From the NCBI GenBank assembly GCA_937868095.1, contig CALMLO010000062.1, positions 1-62,940 of the forward strand: DNA of 62,940 nucleotides, in the 5' to 3' direction. Made by a program: the position numbers and the translations under genes. The DNA comes from an uncultured Phycisphaerales bacterium (GTDB taxonomy: Bacteria; Planctomycetota; Phycisphaerae; Sedimentisphaerales; Anaerohalosphaeraceae). Positions 8,841 through 17,842 of the stretch are shown one piece after another; position 1 is the first letter of the stretch; each line of letters starts with the position of its first letter. The notes below the pieces were generated by a model. It was not told where the DNA came from. It ran no database searches and worked only from the letters and a program-made list of their open reading frames with translations.

Positions 8841-10025
8841 ATGCACTTGCAGCGGACACTGCCCCCAATCCTGCTGCTTCTGCTGCCCCTGATGGCAATA
8901 ATCGCCGTTATCGCCGCTCACCGCAACGCAGCCCTGCTGAAGAAAAAACAGTCCGCCCCCATCCCAACGGCACATTCCAACTTCGGCACGGCCCAGTGGC
9001 CGATTTTCCGAGGCAATCCCCAACTGAACGGCCTGGCCGAAGGAAACCTCCCCGACCAGCTCACAATCGCCTGGAAATTCAAAACCGGCGGCCCCGTCAA
9101 AGCCGCACCCATCGTCGCCGCAGGCAAAGTCTTTGCCCCCTCAACCGACCGGAACATCTACGCCCTCGACCCCAACACAGGCACCCTCCTCTGGCAGAAA
9201 GAACTGGATGGAGAGATAGAGGCCCCCGCGATGGCGGCCGACCAAACAGTCTATGTCGGCACAACAAACGGCTGGTTTTACGCACTCGACGCCGAAAGCG
9301 GCTCTATCCAATGGAAATACGAAACCAAAGGAAAAATCGCCGCCTCGGCCAACTTCGTCAGCGGCCAAATCCTCTTCGGCGACTACGAAGGCGTTCTCCA
9401 TGCACTCAGCCCGCAGGGCAAACTCTTATGGTCTTACAAAACCGAAAGTTATCTGAATGGAACGCCCGCCGCCTCCCAATCTGCAATTCTCATCGGCGGA
9501 TGCGACGCCAACCTCCACATCCTTTCCCTGCACGAACCCAATCAGGTCCGCCGCATCGACACCGGTTCTTACATCCCTTCCAGTCCGGCCGTCTATGAAC
9601 CCTTTGCCTATGTCGGCAACTTCAGCGGACAAATCCTTGGCATACGCATTCAAACCGCAGAAATTGCCTGGACCTCCAGCAGACCGGACGACGCATTCTT
9701 TGCCGCCCCCGCCGTCAATGATTCCTGCCTGGTGATCGGCTCCCAGTCAAACAAACTCCTCTGCCTCGATCGCCAAACCGGCCAAATCCGCTGGACGTTT
9801 CAAACCGAAGGCGCCGTCAACTCCAGCCCCGTTCTCTGCGGCACCAGCGCCCTCTTCGGCTGCGACGACGGCTTTTTGCGAATCGTCTCCCTCGCCGACG
9901 GAAAAGAACGGTGGTCCGCCAACCTGGCCCAGCCGATTTCATCCCCCGCTGTGGCGGCAAATCGCATCTTCGTCGGCTGCGGCGACGGCTGTATCTATGC
10001 CTGGAAACAAAAAGACCAACAGTAA
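8841..10025 (+). CDS. Membrane-anchored PQQ-like beta-propeller protein
   Basis: 394 residues. Residues about 7-26 are a single hydrophobic N-terminal anchor; the rest is predicted outside the cytoplasm. It has repeated propeller blades with the W-x-x-x-T/L-G and Y-A-L-D-x-x-T/S-G-x-x-x-W signature of PQQ/YWTD-like propellers: IYALDPNTGTLLWQ, FYALDAESGSIQWK, LCLDRQTGQIRWTF. The blades bear no catalytic PQQ-binding residues that I can identify, so it is probably a binding or scaffold protein (BamB-like fold), not a dehydrogenase. A ribosome site AAAGGAA precedes the ATG. It sits 21 bases after accC and 11 before the next gene, so likely in the same transcript. Confidence 0.8.
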   Translation: MHLQRTLPPILLLLLPLMAIIAVIAAHRNAALLKKKQSAPIPTAHSNFGTAQWPIFRGNPQLNGLAEGNLPDQLTIAWKFKTGGPVKAAPIVAAGKVFAPSTDRNIYALDPNTGTLLWQKELDGEIEAPAMAADQTVYVGTTNGWFYALDAESGSIQWKYETKGKIAASANFVSGQILFGDYEGVLHALSPQGKLLWSYKTESYLNGTPAASQSAILIGGCDANLHILSLHEPNQVRRIDTGSYIPSSPAVYEPFAYVGNFSGQILGIRIQTAEIAWTSSRPDDAFFAAPAVNDSCLVIGSQSNKLLCLDRQTGQIRWTFQTEGAVNSSPVLCGTSALFGCDDGFLRIVSLADGKERWSANLAQPISSPAVAANRIFVGCGDGCIYAWKQKDQQ

Positions 10026-10036
10026 CAGGAGAAAAA

Positions 10037-10510
10037 ATGGTTATCCTATTCGGATTTGGCGCATCCCGCCGTGAAAACCAGGGCCCCACAATCGACATTC
10101 AATGCCCCCATTGCGGACTCCTTTCGCCCGCCGTCTCAAAGGAGGTCATCGATTGGTTTGCTCTGTTTTTCATCCCCTGTTTTCGCCTGCGAAGAACAAA
10201 ACTCTGCTGCCTCAAGTGCGGAAAAATCTTTGCGCTCCCTCTCCCCATAGACCAGCTCAGCCAAATCCCTCCAGACACCCTCAACCAGATGCTCGAACAA
10301 GCCGTTCCATCCGCAGGCACTTCTCTGCTGGCCGTCCTCGCACTGCCTGCTTCGCTGATACCGATTGTCGGCATAGCCATCGCCGCCTCCGCCCTCGCAC
10401 TGGCCTGGAAAACCTGCGGCTGGCAGAAAACGTTCTCCGCCATCGCACTCGTGATGTCCATCTTTTTCACAATCTTTTTCCTGATTTTTCACGAACTTGA
10501 CTATCTGTAA
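10037..10510 (+). CDS. Zinc-ribbon membrane protein, 157 residues
   Basis: An N-terminal zinc ribbon with CPHCG (about 23-27) and CCLKCGK (about 58-64), separated by the hydrophobic WFALFFIPCFRLRR typical of the zinc-ribbon-15-like family. Then follow a short helical linker and two hydrophobic segments (about 96-118 and 134-152). It is probably an inner-membrane protein with a cytoplasmic zinc ribbon. The start is fixed by AGGAG six bases before the ATG; an in-frame upstream start at 9911 would overlap the propeller gene and has no ribosome site. Function unknown. Confidence 0.72.
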   Translation: MVILFGFGASRRENQGPTIDIQCPHCGLLSPAVSKEVIDWFALFFIPCFRLRRTKLCCLKCGKIFALPLPIDQLSQIPPDTLNQMLEQAVPSAGTSLLAVLALPASLIPIVGIAIAASALALAWKTCGWQKTFSAIALVMSIFFTIFFLIFHELDYL

Positions 10511-10574
10511 ACCATTTATTTCCAATAAGATAAGAAAAAACACTTCAAAAATTAAACTGTTTTGCAAATAAAAC

Positions 10575-10604
10575 TTGCTTTTTCTGAAATATTCATTTTA
10601 TAAT
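10575..10604 (+). promoter_or_regulatory. Promoter of the MarR gene
   Basis: TTGCTT (10575-10580), an 18-base spacer and TATAAT (10599-10604) in an AT-rich gap after the previous operon. A second TATAAT-like box at 10610-10615 could be alternative. Confidence 0.55.
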
Positions 10605-10648
10605 GGACGTATAATACAATAGAAAAAGTAAATAGGGTCAACAGGCCT

Positions 10649-11119
10649 ATGAGTCCGGAACTGGAGAAAGTCATCCATGATTTGACCTTGAGAATGCTGC
10701 TGATTCGCGCTATTCAGGAAGGCGACAGCCCAAGCTCCCTCACGGAACGCGAAGCACTCATTCTCCAGCAGTTGTTGGAGCGGCCGCAGATGACAATCTC
10801 CGAAATCGCTGAATCCTGGCCGAACGTGAGCGAAAGCACCATCTCGATGACCATCACGCGGCTCTGGCGGGAAAAAGGATACGTCTCCAAGATTATCAAG
10901 CCGGACAACCAGCGAGTCACCCTCGTCCAGATTACAGACAAAGGCAAAACGGCGATTCAAAAGCACCTGGCTCAGCAGGCCGAACGATACAACACCCTTT
11001 TTCAGGCGATTAACGCAACCGCAGAAGAAAAAGAAATGCTGATTCGCATTTGCAGGCGGGGAATCGAATATCTGGATACTCATCTGGCCCAAATGCAAAA
11101 GCCCCCAGCAAAACCCTGA
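10649..11119 (+). CDS. MarR-family transcriptional regulator
   Basis: 156 residues with the MarR layout: N-terminal dimerisation helices, a central winged helix (about residues 45-105, MTISEIAESWPNVSESTISM then the wing around IIKPDNQRVTLVQITDKG), and C-terminal helices. The last two elements match the conserved D-x-R-x-x-x-x-x-L/I-T-x-x-G wing of MarR proteins. It would bind DNA as a dimer, usually releasing it on ligand binding. The target is unknown; the gene immediately downstream on the same strand is the envelope TPR protein, which could be controlled by it. The ribosome site is weak. Confidence 0.82.
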   Translation: MSPELEKVIHDLTLRMLLIRAIQEGDSPSSLTEREALILQQLLERPQMTISEIAESWPNVSESTISMTITRLWREKGYVSKIIKPDNQRVTLVQITDKGKTAIQKHLAQQAERYNTLFQAINATAEEKEMLIRICRRGIEYLDTHLAQMQKPPAKP

Positions 11120-11213
11120 GGCCGAAGCGCCCGAAAACCTTCGCTCTCAGATGAAACCGCCGGAAACGCCCCTTCCGAAAAGGCCGTGCAGCCGACGGGG
11201 AAAGGTGATTACT

Positions 11214-13178
11214 ATGAACAGGTCAGGCAAAAAATGGATGCTCGCCGGCATCGTCTTCCTTGCCGCTTCTTTTCTCGTGTTCGCAGAAGAAAGATCCGCC
11301 GGCCGCGGCTCATCACCCCATCGTTCCGCCGGCCAATCCGCTGCATCAAAAACTTCTCAAACACGCTCTCAGCCGCCTTCCCAATCCAGACAATCCGCAC
11401 GCCCATCGGCCGTCTCGCAACCCTCCGCTCACAGCGCCAGCCCGGCGAGACCCTCGTATTCAAATACAAGCAGCAGAACTGTCAGGACCCAAACAACCGC
11501 TTCCCAATCCAATTCGCCGACAACAGGGGTGAGACGCTCTTCCTCCTCCGCCCTCAGCCGCCCTGTCGTCAGGCAATCCTCAACCGCCGCCTCCCTGAAG
11601 ACCAATCGGCAAGCGGCGAATACGAACACCGCCGTCTCAGCCCCAACGACGAAACAGACATCCTCCGCTTCAGCCGCGCGGTCCTCCGCCGCCGGCTCCC
11701 GTTCCGCCGGCCGACTCAGCACCCAGCGGCGCGTCTATGTCCTCTCTCCTCACAGCCGCCAGGAACAAAAGCATACGCAATCAGCGGACACCTCCGTCGC
11801 AAACAAGAGCACCTCGGACAAAACCCAACCTGCTCAGACGGACACCGCCCGTACCGCTGCCCCTTCCAGGCACTCGTTGACCGCCCCTCAGCACGACAGC
11901 ACAACCCGCATCGCCTTGCGCACCGACGCGTCAAAGACGGACAGCACCAGCCCCCGCTCCCGACGAGAGACAATTGTCTCCCGAATTGACAGCCCCAGCC
12001 CCTCCGCCGGCCGCTCCAAATCGCAGGAACAGACCCGCCATCTTCGCACACCCTCTGCAAACACAAGCGAAAACTCCCTCACGCGCGCCTCAGCATTGGC
12101 CGCCTCCTCCGACCGCACCCATCGGGACCTTTCCGCCCGCTCCTCCGCCCGCAGAAGCCATGCAGACCGCTACGACAGCCGAATCCATGTCACCAGCGAT
12201 AACAAACTCGAAGTTGTCGGCCGCATCACCCCTCACCGGCCGCGCCCCTACATCCCGCGACGCCTTTACCATGATACGGCAATTGTGCACCGCAACTCTG
12301 CTTGGCACAGGTGCGGCTCCCATTTCGCCCTCACCTTCTCCTGGAACTCCTGTGCCCGCCTGGCCTATGTGCCCTACGGCAGCTGTTATGGATTCACCTA
12401 TTACTACCCCCATTATCACCGCCGCTATGTCTTCGTGAGCATCGGCGGCTGGTGGCCGTGTGAGTATCGCTATCGCCGCTACTACTGGTACGGATGCCAT
12501 CCCTATTACTGGTACGGCGCAACCGTCATAACTCCTCCGGCCGTTGTCGAGCAGAACACCTATAACACATACAACTACTATACCGCCGCCCCCGCCGACC
12601 AGCAGCAGACGGAGGCATGGAAATATCCCTTTGGAGACCCCAATTATGACGTAAGCGACTACATCCAGAGGATTTCCGCCGATGACGCCCCCGAGTTCGA
12701 GACAGCCGCCGACCTCTGCTTTGCACACGGCGTAGACCTCTTCCTCGCCGGCAAATATGCCGAGGCAGCCGCTCAATTCCGCGAGGCCGTCCGCGTCTCC
12801 CCCGAGGATATCATCCTGCCCTTCACATACAGTCAGGCCTTGTTTGCCGACAGCGACTATGCTCACGCCGCCGCCGTCCTGCGGGCAGCCCTGGCGGCAA
12901 TTCCGGAGGACCAGCTGACCATCTACTACCCGCGCGGCCTCTACGAAAAGGAAGAAACGCTCACAGAGCAGATCGAAGCACTCGAGAAGGCAGTCCAGAA
13001 CGAGCCGTTTGCCGCCGATTATCACCTCCTCCTCGGCTATCAATATCTGGGACTGGGCCGCCTTGACAAGGCGGCCGCCCATCTCACCGAGGCAGCCAAA
13101 GACACGGCCAATCAACACGCCGCTGAAAAACTCCTCGAACTGACCCGCCAACTCCAAGAAACGCCCGAGGAAGAATAG
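11214..13178 (+). CDS. Exported Ser/Arg-rich protein with C-terminal TPR domain
   Basis: 654 residues in three parts. A signal peptide (about 1-24, ending VFAEE) is followed by a long low-complexity region (about 25-330) of Ser, Thr, Ala, Arg and Gln with no predicted fold. A Tyr/Trp/His-rich patch (about 395-460, for example RYYWYGCHPYYWYG) follows. The C-terminal third has tetratricopeptide-like helices (DLFLAGKYAEAAAQFREAVR, then ALFADSDYAHAAAVLRAAL). I chose the ATG at 11214 because it gives the signal peptide; an in-frame upstream ATG at 11151 would add 21 residues ahead of it. It is probably envelope- or matrix-bound with TPRs for protein contacts. Basic low-complexity regions can bind nucleic acid or anionic polymer; that is inference. 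The exact role is unknown. Confidence 0.7.
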   Translation: MNRSGKKWMLAGIVFLAASFLVFAEERSAGRGSSPHRSAGQSAASKTSQTRSQPPSQSRQSARPSAVSQPSAHSASPARPSYSNTSSRTVRTQTTASQSNSPTTGVRRSSSSALSRPVVRQSSTAASLKTNRQAANTNTAVSAPTTKQTSSASAARSSAAGSRSAGRLSTQRRVYVLSPHSRQEQKHTQSADTSVANKSTSDKTQPAQTDTARTAAPSRHSLTAPQHDSTTRIALRTDASKTDSTSPRSRRETIVSRIDSPSPSAGRSKSQEQTRHLRTPSANTSENSLTRASALAASSDRTHRDLSARSSARRSHADRYDSRIHVTSDNKLEVVGRITPHRPRPYIPRRLYHDTAIVHRNSAWHRCGSHFALTFSWNSCARLAYVPYGSCYGFTYYYPHYHRRYVFVSIGGWWPCEYRYRRYYWYGCHPYYWYGATVITPPAVVEQNTYNTYNYYTAAPADQQQTEAWKYPFGDPNYDVSDYIQRISADDAPEFETAADLCFAHGVDLFLAGKYAEAAAQFREAVRVSPEDIILPFTYSQALFADSDYAHAAAVLRAALAAIPEDQLTIYYPRGLYEKEETLTEQIEALEKAVQNEPFAADYHLLLGYQYLGLGRLDKAAAHLTEAAKDTANQHAAEKLLELTRQLQETPEEE

Positions 13179-13217
13179 CATCCGAAAAACCAACACTGCG
13201 GAAGGTGTCTGAAAGAC

Positions 13218-13256
13218 GGCTGGATACCCGCCCGCGCAGGTATCCAGCCAGTTTCG
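13218..13256. terminator. Hairpin between convergent genes
   Basis: Eleven-base perfect stem GGCTGGATACC (13218-13228) with GGTATCCAGCC (13239-13249). It lies in the 96-base gap between the TPR gene and the restriction enzyme gene, which converge. The T runs on either side are short, so it may act as a weak bidirectional terminator. Confidence 0.6.
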
Positions 13257-13274
13257 CAGTTTCCTAAAACACCC

Positions 13275-16133
13275 CTACAATCCCCCTTCCTCTACAATCC
13301 GCTTCTCCTCCTCCGTCAGCCCGTACAATGTATATACCAGCTCATCAATCGCTTGATCTGTACTCTTAATCTGACGCTCCAGTCTCACCCGCTCATCAGG
13401 CGTCTTCGCTTCCTGCAAACGCTTGTGCAATTCAAGCATTGTCTTAACATTTTGTATTATTTTATTACATTCGTCGATGCGGTTATCGTCATTAAGTATG
13501 TCGGGGAAAGGTAATTTTTTAATATCTTTTATTGTTATTTGCGGAAAATCATCTTTTGCCGACTGACTAACCATTGCAAGATATAGCCGTGAAATAAGTT
13601 TACTATTAAGAATGCCTAATATAAGGAATAGGTCTATTTCCCCCTTTGTAATGATTGTGTATAGATTCTTATTTGTAATTACTGTATCCTCTATATAACT
13701 GGCCATTAAACGCTGTTTTCTGCTTACCAATCGTCTCAATAATATCCGAGGACCTTCAAACCATTTGAACTCGTTGGGGTATTCTTGCATTTTATTACCA
13801 TATTCCACCCAATTGGGTGCAGACATTTGTATATCATATCGGTAAACATTGCCTTCAAAATATGGATGAGAATTTTTCCCTGTTTTCTTGACCGTTAGGA
13901 GGTCTTGGTCAAAGAGGACTCCTCGTTTTATGTCTATAACATCTGAGAATACTTTAGCACTCGACCTAAATATTTTCATTAAGACTTTAAGCATCTCCAT
14001 GTTTAAAACAATCTTCTTATCCTCCATTTCATTCCATTTACTTTGAGCAATTTTATTAATCTTCAATTCTTCTATTTTTATTGAATTAATTTTGTCTCGC
14101 TTTGGATACTCATATGTCACAGTTTTATGGTTTGTTGGGAGAGGCACATTCTGCGTTGTTAATAAAAGAGTATCAATATAGGCATCCTTAAATACGTCAA
14201 ATGGGAGTAAAATTATTGAAGTTATCTTTTTCTTTAATAAATACTCTCTTAAGGGTGTATAGTGAGGCCCCCCTAACCACGCTGACGGAATGATAAATCC
14301 AAAATGCCCTTCTTTTTTCAACAAGTCATGGCTTTTCTGTATGAAAGAAACATAAATGTCTCGTATTTGATCGTATAAATTATACCTTTCACACAAATAA
14401 ATTGATTCTTCACAGCTCACAATCGCTCCATACGGCGGGTTCCCGATCACCGCGTCAAAGCCCGAATTTTTCCGTCTGAATATTTCCGGAAACTCCTCCT
14501 CCCAGTCAAAGGCATTAATCTTATACCGCTGCTCCTCGTCAAACATCTCTATCTGCCGGCCGGTATAAAAATCCGTCCCAATCAGAGAATTGCCGCACTT
14601 AATATTCCTGCCCAAATCCGGCAGCGCCCGCTCATTGTGAAACAGCACCAGCTCCCGCTCCCCCTCCAGCACCTTCAGCAGCAGTGACAGCTTCGTCACC
14701 TCCACCGCCTGCGGATCAATATCCACCCCGTAAATACTATTCAGCAGAATCCGCTTCCGCTCGGCCACCGTCAACTTATAGTCTCCACCCGTTCCATGCC
14801 CATTCTTTTCGCAGATCGGCGGCTCCTTTTTCGCCAGCCATTTCTTCGGCTGATGCTCCGTATAATACTTCAAATGCCAGTCGAGCAGATACTGATACGC
14901 CCCCAGCAGAAACGACCCCGACCCGCACGCCGGATCAAGAATTTTCAGTTTCCCTGCCTCTGCCAGCGTCTTGCCTTCCACCAGCCGGCCCACCGTATTT
15001 TGCACAATATAATCCACAATATACGACGGCGTATAATACACACCCCCCGCTTTCTTAACCTCCGGCTTTTCCTGGATCCTCGCCCGATGAGCGGGGGTCA
15101 GCGTAATCACCTTCCCCAAAAACCGCTCATAGACCTGTCCGAGTATCTCCGCAGGCAGCACTGAAAAGGCATACGGGCTTTTCGGATAATACAGTCGGCG
15201 AATAATACCCTCAAGCACAGCATCATCAATGGTCAGCCCTGGCGTCAGTTCATCCGGCCCCTCCGCCCGGTCCTTTTCTTTGGTAAAATGAAACAGCCCT
15301 GAATTGTACCGGTCATCGGCCTGACGAAACAGCGTCACCAGCCGCTGATAAACATCGGTCCCGTTCAGCAGCTCCTGCAGTTGACCGTACCGCTCAATCC
15401 CCCGGTCTTCACAAATCCGCAAAAACACAATCCGGTCGATCGTCTTTTGCACCGCATAGTTCAGCTCCCGGCTTGTCAGATTCGGATTGCGCAAAGCAAG
15501 GTTGCGCGCCAGCTCCTCCCGCCACTGCTCAATCTCCGCCAAAAACGCATCATCAACTTCGGCTGTGCCCTTCTTCCGCTCGGTCGTTTCAGCGTATTTG
15601 TCAAACGAACCCTTCAGCACCGCCTCACGAGAAAAAATCCCCGCTATCCGCTCCCACTCCCGCGGATACTCTGTATAGCGAAGATACATCACCCGAGCCA
15701 TGGAGGCCTTGTCCCGTTCGGCGGGCTTCACACGGCAGTCATACACCGCAAACTCTTCAAAGTCCGTCAGAATGGAAAGCGGCAGCTTGGCAGACCATGC
15801 ATACCGCCTCAGCTGATAGGCCGGCTCCGGGTCGTCCCAAAGATTAACCGATGGTTTCTTTGCCTCCACAAAAAACTTGCGCGCTCCCCCAACACGAAAA
15901 CAGTAATCAGGTGCCTTAATCGCCGAGCCGATTCGGATGGCATCCTCATGGATCACATCCCGATACGCCTCCGCATACCCCTTGCGATTTTCAACATCCC
16001 ACCCCAATTCCGTAAAAAACGGGTCGATAAACTCCCGTCTGACTTGGGTCTCGTTATAGCGGTCGCTCTTATAGGATTCAAGATTTCGCGCAAATAGTTC
16101 TACCAGTTCCAAAATCCGTTGAGGTGCACCCAT
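13275..16133 (-). CDS. One-polypeptide restriction-modification enzyme (type IIG-like)
   Basis: 952 residues combining nuclease, N6-adenine methyltransferase and target recognition. N-terminal PD-(D/E)xK nuclease-like domain: APDYCF with D76, then FFVEAKK with E90 and K92. A helical linker follows, then the methyltransferase with motif I DPACGSGSFL (400-409) and motif IV NPPYG (565-569). A TaqI/Eco57I-like specificity region occupies about 570-900, ending with the helical tail that follows it in this family. Everything after NPPYG up to about residue 898 is coded by markedly AT-rich DNA, while both flanks are GC-rich, suggesting a swapped recognition domain. No partner subunit gene is present. 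A plausible promoter is TTGTTC, 16 bases, TATATT at about 16162-16190 on the minus strand. Repeat copy D lies just upstream. Confidence 0.87.
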   Translation of the reverse strand: MGAPQRILELVELFARNLESYKSDRYNETQVRREFIDPFFTELGWDVENRKGYAEAYRDVIHEDAIRIGSAIKAPDYCFRVGGARKFFVEAKKPSVNLWDDPEPAYQLRRYAWSAKLPLSILTDFEEFAVYDCRVKPAERDKASMARVMYLRYTEYPREWERIAGIFSREAVLKGSFDKYAETTERKKGTAEVDDAFLAEIEQWREELARNLALRNPNLTSRELNYAVQKTIDRIVFLRICEDRGIERYGQLQELLNGTDVYQRLVTLFRQADDRYNSGLFHFTKEKDRAEGPDELTPGLTIDDAVLEGIIRRLYYPKSPYAFSVLPAEILGQVYERFLGKVITLTPAHRARIQEKPEVKKAGGVYYTPSYIVDYIVQNTVGRLVEGKTLAEAGKLKILDPACGSGSFLLGAYQYLLDWHLKYYTEHQPKKWLAKKEPPICEKNGHGTGGDYKLTVAERKRILLNSIYGVDIDPQAVEVTKLSLLLKVLEGERELVLFHNERALPDLGRNIKCGNSLIGTDFYTGRQIEMFDEEQRYKINAFDWEEEFPEIFRRKNSGFDAVIGNPPYGAIVSCEESIYLCERYNLYDQIRDIYVSFIQKSHDLLKKEGHFGFIIPSAWLGGPHYTPLREYLLKKKITSIILLPFDVFKDAYIDTLLLTTQNVPLPTNHKTVTYEYPKRDKINSIKIEELKINKIAQSKWNEMEDKKIVLNMEMLKVLMKIFRSSAKVFSDVIDIKRGVLFDQDLLTVKKTGKNSHPYFEGNVYRYDIQMSAPNWVEYGNKMQEYPNEFKWFEGPRILLRRLVSRKQRLMASYIEDTVITNKNLYTIITKGEIDLFLILGILNSKLISRLYLAMVSQSAKDDFPQITIKDIKKLPFPDILNDDNRIDECNKIIQNVKTMLELHKRLQEAKTPDERVRLERQIKSTDQAIDELVYTLYGLTEEEKRIVEEGGL

Positions 16134-16261
16134 AGAACCCTTGCCCTTTCCTTTCCCAATAATCTGCCGCCAAATATACCCAAAATAAAATCAAGAACAA
16201 GTCAATTTCTTTTTGTCCTCAAATTCACATCCGCCTCTTCTCCCCTCCATTCTTTTCTTTA

Positions 16262-16795
16262 CAGACAGTCGAACTCAGCCAATTTCCGCAGCACCCCCGA
16301 CCCCTCAAATCCCCCCGCATCAAAAAATTCTTACCCCTTCTTTTTCCAGCACTTCCAGGCGCCGCCACCGCCCAAGCCCCCCGCATTTTCAGCCCATTCC
16401 CGCACCCCCGCCCCAAAGTAGAGAGCCGATCACTCAACGGAGGAACCAGACCAATGCAGGCAGCCGCCCACAACGGCGAATACGGCATCGTCCGTCAGGC
16501 CGGCATGGACCTGGTCAAAATCCATCACGACCTCGAAAACGAAAAGCCGCCCCGGCCGATGGTTCCAAAATCCGCCTCTCCATTAGATTCTCAGCAATTC
16601 CCCCCAAACCCCCTCAGCAGCCCTTTTCAACTGGCTCAAAAATGCGCGCCGACGCCTCCGCAGGTTCAAAATCCGGCTTTAAAATGCGCGCGGCCGTTTT
16701 TAAATGGCTTTAAAATGCGCGCCGCCTGCGCGCCGCGGTGCGCAAATTTCCCCAAAAACCCCATTTTCAGCCCAAAAACCCGCAAAACCACAAAA
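16262..16795 (+). repeat. Mosaic repeat copy D
   Basis: Matches 62060-62713 of copy C nearly base for base, except that C has 126 extra bases (between direct repeats at 62366-62399 and 62492-62526). The first 98 bases also match copy B (60842-60935). It lacks the promoter/leader module found in A, B and C. The plus strand is very poor in G in the first 150 bases. It occupies the divergent gap between the restriction enzyme and the ZIP transporter gene (16134-16895), which otherwise holds only their promoters. Confidence 0.85.
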
Positions 16796-16903
16796 AACTC
16801 CGCTTCCCTCCTGGCGGCTCTTGAGATCTGCCGCTTGCCGGCAAACCCAACCCCGATTATACTCAAGCCGTCCAATACGAATCCCGAGGCAAACAATGCT
16901 TGA
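16454..16903 (+). CDS. Conserved ORF inside repeat copy D, doubtful
   Basis: An ATG ten bases after CGGAGG opens a 149-residue frame. The first 32 residues ([17 protein letters not shown], then a Leu/His/Asp helix) use C/G-ending codons like real genes here, and the same frame is kept in copy C at 62251. The 126-base difference between the copies is a multiple of three. Beyond residue 35 the peptide is Pro/Ser-rich and looks untranslated, and the frame runs into the start of the ZIP gene. It may be the fossil 5' end of a gene carried by the repeat. Confidence 0.25.
   Translation: MQAAAHNGEYGIVRQAGMDLVKIHHDLENEKPPRPMVPKSASPLDSQQFPPNPLSSPFQLAQKCAPTPPQVQNPALKCARPFLNGFKMRAACAPRCANFPKNPIFSPKTRKTTKNSASLLAALEICRLPANPTPIILKPSNTNPEANNA
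16633..16722 (+). repeat. Three iteron-like 17-base units in copy D
   Basis: GGCTCAAAAATGCGCGC at 16633-16649 and GGCTTTAAAATGCGCGC at 16675-16691 and 16706-16722. Offsets of 42 and 31 bases are exactly preserved in copy C. A GC-rich potential hairpin follows immediately. Confidence 0.7.
16835..16863 (+). promoter_or_regulatory. Promoter of the ZIP transporter gene
   Basis: TTGCCG (16835-16840), a 17-base spacer and TATACT (16858-16863), 33 bases before the ATG. Confidence 0.65.
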
Positions 16904-17708
16904 ACAAATGGAACAAATGAACCCCACCCTTCAGGCCTTGCTGGCCACGCTTTTCACATGGGCACTGACCGCGCTGGGAGCCGCCACCGTCTTCTTTTTC
17001 AAAACCATCAGCCGCCGCATGCTCGATGCCATGCTCTCGTTCGCCGGCGGCGTAATGATTGCCGCCAGCTTCTGGTCTCTGCTGGCCCCCGCCATCGAAA
17101 TGGCCGCCAGCCAGAACCGCATTGCCTGGATTCCGGCCGCCGCAGGATTCCTGCTCGGCGGTGCCTTCCTTCGGCTGGTGGATGTTATCCTGCCCCATCT
17201 GCATCAGGGCTATCCCGTCGAAGAGGCCGAGGGCATTCATACCTCCTGGCGGCGAAGCATTCTTCTCATCCTGGCCATCACCATCCACAACATCCCGGAA
17301 GGCCTGGCGGTCGGCGTCGCCTTCGGTGCTCTCCGGCACGGATTGGTGGAAACCAGCTTTGCCGGCGCCTGTGCCCTGGCCATCGGCATCGGCATTCAAA
17401 ACTTCCCCGAAGGAGCCGCCGTCGCCGTACCCCTCCGGCGGGAAGGATTCAGCCGCCTCAAAAGTTTCTGGTACGGTCAGCTTTCCGGCCTGGTCGAGCC
17501 GATAGCCGGCGTGCTGGGGGCCTGGGCCGTGATGAGCATTACTCCGCTTCTGCCGTATGCCCTGGCTTTTGCGGCCGGTGCCATGATTTTTGTCGTCATC
17601 GAAGAAGTCATCCCCGAATCACAGCGGGCCGGCCATGTGGATCTGGCTACAACCTCCGCCATGCTCGGCTTTACCGTGATGATGATTCTTGATGTCGCCT
17701 TCGGATAA
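16896..17708 (+). CDS. ZIP-family divalent metal transporter
   Basis: 270 residues with about eight membrane helices. It imports zinc, iron or manganese across the inner membrane. The two metal-site helices are clear: [13 protein letters not shown] (fourth helix) and [14 protein letters not shown] (fifth helix), with the paired His/Asn-x-x-Pro-Glu-Gly motif of the GufA/ZupT branch. A loop between helices three and four ([13 protein letters not shown]) has His and acidic residues as usual. The start at 16896 follows GAGG and a good promoter; upstream in-frame codons lie in the repeat. The metal cannot be told from sequence. Confidence 0.9.
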   Translation: MLEQMEQMNPTLQALLATLFTWALTALGAATVFFFKTISRRMLDAMLSFAGGVMIAASFWSLLAPAIEMAASQNRIAWIPAAAGFLLGGAFLRLVDVILPHLHQGYPVEEAEGIHTSWRRSILLILAITIHNIPEGLAVGVAFGALRHGLVETSFAGACALAIGIGIQNFPEGAAVAVPLRREGFSRLKSFWYGQLSGLVEPIAGVLGAWAVMSITPLLPYALAFAAGAMIFVVIEEVIPESQRAGHVDLATTSAMLGFTVMMILDVAFG

Positions 17709-17782
17709 ACAGCCCCGCTTGTACGCAGCACCAACCCGCCCCCTCCCCGCCGGCAGCCGCCCCTTGCACTCTCGCTCAGGCC

Positions 17783-17820
17783 ATAAAAAAACTGTGGAGG
17801 CCGAAGCCCCCACAGTTTGA
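17783..17820 (-). terminator. Terminator of the DUF11 lipoprotein gene
   Basis: On the minus strand AAACTGTGG and CCACAGTTT form a stem around a GC-rich loop, followed by seven T. It lies 23 bases after the lipoprotein stop codon and also faces the end of the ZIP gene. Confidence 0.85.
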
Positions 17821-17842
17821 AACAATCTCTTCTCTGTCAGGC

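Noticed and set aside
12090..13196. A 368-codon minus-strand frame opposite the TPR envelope protein
   Set aside because: Gly/Val-rich shadow with no recognisable features. The sense strand has a signal peptide and TPRs.
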